DNA of 8,842 nt from Actinomycetota bacterium (GTDB taxonomy: Bacteria > Actinomycetota > Actinomycetes > Nanopelagicales > Nanopelagicaceae), in the NCBI GenBank assembly GCA_947490605.1, contig CANLHE010000019.1, positions 1 through 8,842 on the forward strand, read 5' to 3'. Shown piece after piece: positions 6,218 through 8,842 of the stretch. The translations under genes were made by a program, and so were the position numbers. The notes under the pieces are model-generated. The model was not told where the DNA came from. It made no database searches and was given only the letters and a program-made list of their open reading frames with translations. The stretch's first letter is position 1. Every line of letters starts with the position of its first letter.

Positions 6218-6240
6218 CGAAAACCTTAACATAGGGATTT

Positions 6241-6255
6241 TCTCAATATTTGAGA
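6241..6255. promoter_or_regulatory. Candidate operator: 6+3+6 inverted repeat
   Basis: TCTCAA-TAT-TTGAGA is a perfect inverted repeat between the divergent promoters and the dehydratase ribosome site. The half-site TTCTCA also occurs at 6160-6165 and 6169-6174, at and just upstream of the hydrolase start codon. A local transcription factor of the GntR, IclR or LacI type would be usual for sugar-acid genes, but none is encoded in the window. A hairpin in the mRNA leader is an alternative reading. Confidence 0.45.
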
Positions 6256-6257
6256 GT

Positions 6258-6266
6258 AGGAAAGGG
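6258..6266 (+). promoter_or_regulatory. Ribosome binding site for the dehydratase
   Basis: AGGAAAGGG ends 5 bases before GTG at 6272. It supports this GTG as the start, since no ATG lies near the conserved N-terminus. Confidence 0.65.
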
Positions 6267-6271
6267 CGAGC

Positions 6272-7999
6272 GTGAGCGAAGAGAAGTTTGATCGCCGCAG
6301 CCAGTACTGGTTTGGATTAAAAGATAAGGGTGGTTATATCCACCGCGAGCGTCTTCGCAACCAAGGTTACGCCCCAGATGTTTTTGATGGTCGTCCGGTA
6401 ATCGGAATTGCAAATACCTGGTCAGAGTTAAATCCATGTAATGGATCATTAGATGATGTTGCAGAGGCAGTTAAGCGCGGAGTTTGGGAAGCTGGTGGTT
6501 TTCCACTTGAGTTTCCAGCGATGTCACTAAGTGAATCACTACAGCGACCAACCACAATGTTATATCGCAACATGCTTGCGATGGAGGTTGAGGAGTTAAT
6601 TCGCTCTCACCCATTAGATGGCGTAGTTCTTTTAGGTAATTGCGATAAAACTCCACCTGGATTATTAATGGGTGCAGCAAGTGTTGATCTACCAACTTTA
6701 ATGATTACCGGCGGACCAATGCTTAATGGTCGCTACCACGGTGAAGCAGTTGGCTCTGGCACATTAGTTTGGAAATATAGCGAGCAGGTAAGAAGCGGAA
6801 AGATTTCTTTTGAAGAGTTTATGGCGATGGAATCATGTTCAGCACGTAGCCAAGGTTCATGTATGACCATGGGAACTGCATCAACAATGGCATGTGTTAC
6901 TGAAGCACTTGGTGTGCAACTTCCAGGAGCTGCAGCAATTCCAGCGGTTGATTCCCGCAAGTTCACCTTAGCTCACCTATCTGGCCGCAGAATTGTGAAG
7001 ATGGTTGAAGAGGATCTAAAGCTTTCTAAAGTACTAAACCTGAAAGCATTTGAAAATGCGATCAAGATTCTGGCTGCAATCGGTGGCTCAACAAATGCAG
7101 TAGTTCACCTACTTGCAATTGCTGGCCGCGTTGGTGTGCCACTTTCATTAGATGATTTTGATCGGTTGGGTAAAGATGTGCCGGTTATTGCCAACATGAT
7201 GCCAAGCGGTAAATTCCTAATGGAGGAGTTCTTTGATGCCGGTGGCGTCCCAACAGTAATGAAGGAGATCGCTAATTTAATTCACACCGATCACATAACT
7301 GTTACTGGTAAAACTGTTAAGGAAAATATCGAAGGTGCTGAAAATTGGAACAAAGAGGTTATTACACCTGCTAACGAACCATTCCAAGCAGCAGGAGCTG
7401 GCATTGTGGTTGTTCGTGGCTCACTTGCTCCAGATGGTGCCATCATTAAAGTATCTGCAGCCTCACCAAAATTATTAACACATAAAGGAAAAGCTTTAGT
7501 ATTTAAAGAGATTGAGGAGTATCTAAAGGTTGCAGATGATCCAAATCTGCCAGTAACACCAGACACAATTTTAGTTTTGCAAAACTCAGGGCCAAAGGGT
7601 TATCCAGGATTTCCAGAGGTTGGCAATATGCCAATGCCAAAGAAGATGTTAGATCTAGGTATTACCGACATGGTTCGAATCTCAGATGCCAGAATGAGCG
7701 GCACTGCATATGGAACTGTTGTATTACATGTCTCACCTGAATCAACTGCTGGTGGCCCACTTGCATTTGTGCAAGATGGTGATGAGATTGAATTAGATGT
7801 ACCAAACCGTAAATTAAATTTACTTGTTTCAGATGAAGAGATGGCAAAGCGTAAAGCGGCTTGGGTTGCACCTAAACCTAAGGCAGATCGCGGTTGGAGC
7901 AAGATGTATATCGAGCATGTGCAACAAGCACACCTTGGCGCAGATCTTGATTTCCTAGTTGGTAGCAGTGGCGATTACGTGCCACGTCACTCCCATTAA
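6272..7999 (+). CDS. IlvD/EDD family sugar-acid dehydratase (arabinonate/xylonate/fuconate dehydratase-like)
   Basis: This enzyme removes water from an aldonic acid to give the 2-keto-3-deoxy acid, using an Fe-S cluster and Mg2+. It has 575 residues. The cluster ligands are Cys56 (LNPCNG), Cys124 (GNCDKTPPG) and Cys197 (GSCMTMGTAS). Lys126 matches the carbamylated metal-binding lysine, and Ser476 in ARMSGTAYG matches the catalytic serine. Three cysteines near 56/124/197, the RSHPLDGVVLLGNCDK block and the PRHSH C-terminus point to the pentonate/hexonate branch. The sequence resembles Rhizobium L-arabinonate dehydratase more than dihydroxy-acid dehydratase of branched-chain amino acid synthesis. 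The exact sugar acid cannot be read from sequence. GTG start, with a good ribosome site. It is divergent from the hydrolase and convergent with the enolase-like gene, sharing TTAA (7996-7999) over both stops. Confidence 0.88.
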   Translation: MSEEKFDRRSQYWFGLKDKGGYIHRERLRNQGYAPDVFDGRPVIGIANTWSELNPCNGSLDDVAEAVKRGVWEAGGFPLEFPAMSLSESLQRPTTMLYRNMLAMEVEELIRSHPLDGVVLLGNCDKTPPGLLMGAASVDLPTLMITGGPMLNGRYHGEAVGSGTLVWKYSEQVRSGKISFEEFMAMESCSARSQGSCMTMGTASTMACVTEALGVQLPGAAAIPAVDSRKFTLAHLSGRRIVKMVEEDLKLSKVLNLKAFENAIKILAAIGGSTNAVVHLLAIAGRVGVPLSLDDFDRLGKDVPVIANMMPSGKFLMEEFFDAGGVPTVMKEIANLIHTDHITVTGKTVKENIEGAENWNKEVITPANEPFQAAGAGIVVVRGSLAPDGAIIKVSAASPKLLTHKGKALVFKEIEEYLKVADDPNLPVTPDTILVLQNSGPKGYPGFPEVGNMPMPKKMLDLGITDMVRISDARMSGTAYGTVVLHVSPESTAGGPLAFVQDGDEIELDVPNRKLNLLVSDEEMAKRKAAWVAPKPKADRGWSKMYIEHVQQAHLGADLDFLVGSSGDYVPRHSH

Positions 8000-8842
8000 T
8001 TAAAGGGATTTAAAAAGCGCGTACTTTCAGTTGCTTCAAACTCTAACAATCTATTCCACTTAGCATTTCGCTCACTGCCATGGGTTGAGCCAACCTTAAT
8101 TTGCCCAGCTGAAAAACCAGTTGCTAAATCAGAGAGCCAAGAGTCCTCATTCTCACCAGAGCGGGCAGAGACCACAGTATTAAAGTTATTAGCCCGGGCT
8201 TGTTTTAATACATTATAAGTTGAGGTAACTAAGCCATTTTGATTAGCTTTAATCAAGATTGCATTCGCACTCTTATCAGCAATCGCCTTATTTAATCGAT
8301 CTAAATTAGTAGTTAATAGATCATCTCCTAATACCTGAAGCTTCTTTGGGCACTCCTGCATAAAGTGCTGCCAAGCAGACCAATCATCTTCGGCGAATGG
8401 ATCCTCAATTGAAATAATTGGCTGGCTTGAAACTAAAGTGTTGATGTATTTAACAAACTCTGCTGGTGTGTAGCTCTTACCTTGAGTACTTAGGTTGTAA
8501 TTTTTACCATCAAAAAATTGAGTTGAGGCAACATCAAGGGCTAAATTAACATCGCTGCCAACCTTTAATCCAACCTTTTCGATTGCCTTAACTACAAACT
8601 CACAAGCTTTTTCAATCGAATCAAATGCAATTGATAATCCGCCCTCATCAGCAACTAAATTAGTAACAAAGCCAGCCTCTTTACCAAGCTTTGCTGTCTT
8701 CTCCCGCACTGCCACAATCCAAGAAAGGGCTTCGGTAAATGATTTTGCCCCAGTTGGAATGATTAGAAGATCTTGAATATCCATGGCGCGGTTGGCATGG
8801 TCACCACCAGATAAAATATTAAACATCGGCATTGGAATCAGT
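7996..8842 (-). CDS. Divergent enolase-like protein, C-terminal part (cut by right window edge)
   Basis: The visible 282 codons cover the TIM-barrel domain; the N-terminal domain lies beyond the window. The frame runs through the edge as LIPMPMFNILSGG, matching the enolase block PVPMMNILNGG. Numbered from the Met at 8832, these enolase residues are kept: His12 (GGDHA), Glu63 (ADEGG), metal ligands Asp100 (ALDVAS), Glu143 (SIEDP) and Asp170 (LGDDL), Lys195 (LIKANQ), Arg224-Ser225, and Lys246 (GQIKVGS). Two are changed: the SHRSGE histidine is Ala223 (codon 8164-8166), and the IQE glutamate is Asp21 (codon 8770-8772). Normal enolase turns 2-phosphoglycerate into PEP in glycolysis. These changes suggest a paralog with altered or weak activity, or another substrate. 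Its place beside sugar-acid genes, convergent with the dehydratase, gives only a hint of role. Confidence 0.85.
   Translation of the reverse strand, partial: LIPMPMFNILSGGDHANRAMDIQDLLIIPTGAKSFTEALSWIVAVREKTAKLGKEAGFVTNLVADEGGLSIAFDSIEKACEFVVKAIEKVGLKVGSDVNLALDVASTQFFDGKNYNLSTQGKSYTPAEFVKYINTLVSSQPIISIEDPFAEDDWSAWQHFMQECPKKLQVLGDDLLTTNLDRLNKAIADKSANAILIKANQNGLVTSTYNVLKQARANNFNTVVSARSGENEDSWLSDLATGFSAGQIKVGSTHGSERNAKWNRLLEFEATESTRFLNPFN

Noticed and set aside
6167..6232. Extended N-terminus of the FAH-family gene from an ATG at 6232
   Set aside because: The extra 22 residues do not look like the family, cover the likely promoter region, and the ATG at 6166 gives the standard N-terminus. A GTG at 6175 remains a minor alternative.
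7600..7902. 100-codon minus-strand open frame
   Set aside because: It is antisense within the conserved C-terminal part of the dehydratase, with no recognisable motifs.
6272..7999. Dihydroxy-acid dehydratase (ilvD) of branched-chain amino acid synthesis
   Set aside because: The cysteine spacing, the RSHPLDGVVLLGNCDK block, the PRHSH end and the neighbouring sugar-acid genes fit the aldonate dehydratase branch better, although both share the superfamily.
7991..8008. TCCC...GGGA pairing around TTAATTAA as a terminator at the dehydratase/enolase-like junction
   Set aside because: The stem is only 4 bp with a 10-base loop and a poor T tract, much weaker than the hairpins at the other two convergent junctions.

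Overview
The window looks like part of a small, low-GC, gene-dense actinobacterial chromosome. It would suit a streamlined freshwater lineage such as the acI/Nanopelagicales group, although the lineage is inferred and not shown by a marker gene. Three things support this. A murA start sits back to back with a PduO-type cobalamin adenosyltransferase, the same divergent arrangement known from Mycobacterium. There is a small CxxC/HxHxxC protein of a type I know from actinomycetes. Coding density is very high: neighbouring genes repeatedly share 4 bases, and no gap exceeds about 105 bases. No tRNA, rRNA, mobile element or CRISPR array is visible.

Left part (1-975): the first 44 bases hold the N-terminus of murA on the minus strand. 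The adenosyltransferase (83-658, +) diverges from it and ends by overlapping the stop codon of a small DUF2007-like membrane protein (655-975, -).

Middle part (655-3345, all minus): four genes are packed as one operon, transcribed from right to left. They are an ABC ATPase, its ABC-2 membrane partner, a secreted protein with a Pro/Ser/Thr/Lys linker and four cysteines, and the DUF2007-like protein. The first two junctions are ATGA overlaps. The operon diverges from a small zinc-ligand-like protein (3403-3723, +).

Right part (3776-7999): this is a sugar-acid catabolism block. It contains a 2-oxoglutarate-semialdehyde-type aldehyde dehydrogenase (+), a fumarylacetoacetate-hydrolase-family enzyme resembling 2,4-diketo-3-deoxy-sugar-acid hydrolases (-), and an IlvD/EDD sugar-acid dehydratase (+). 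The dehydratase would make a 2-keto-3-deoxy acid. The other two enzymes fit the two alternative non-phosphorylative endings, to 2-oxoglutarate or to pyruvate plus a 2-hydroxyacid. The hydrolase and dehydratase share a divergent promoter region with a perfect inverted repeat. No sugar dehydrogenase, transporter or regulator lies inside the window.

Right edge (7996-8842, -): this is the C-terminal barrel of an enolase-like protein, cut by the window end. It keeps the metal ligands and both key lysines but has Ala where enolases have the active-site His of the SHRSGE motif, and Asp for Glu in the IQE motif. It is the most unusual gene here.
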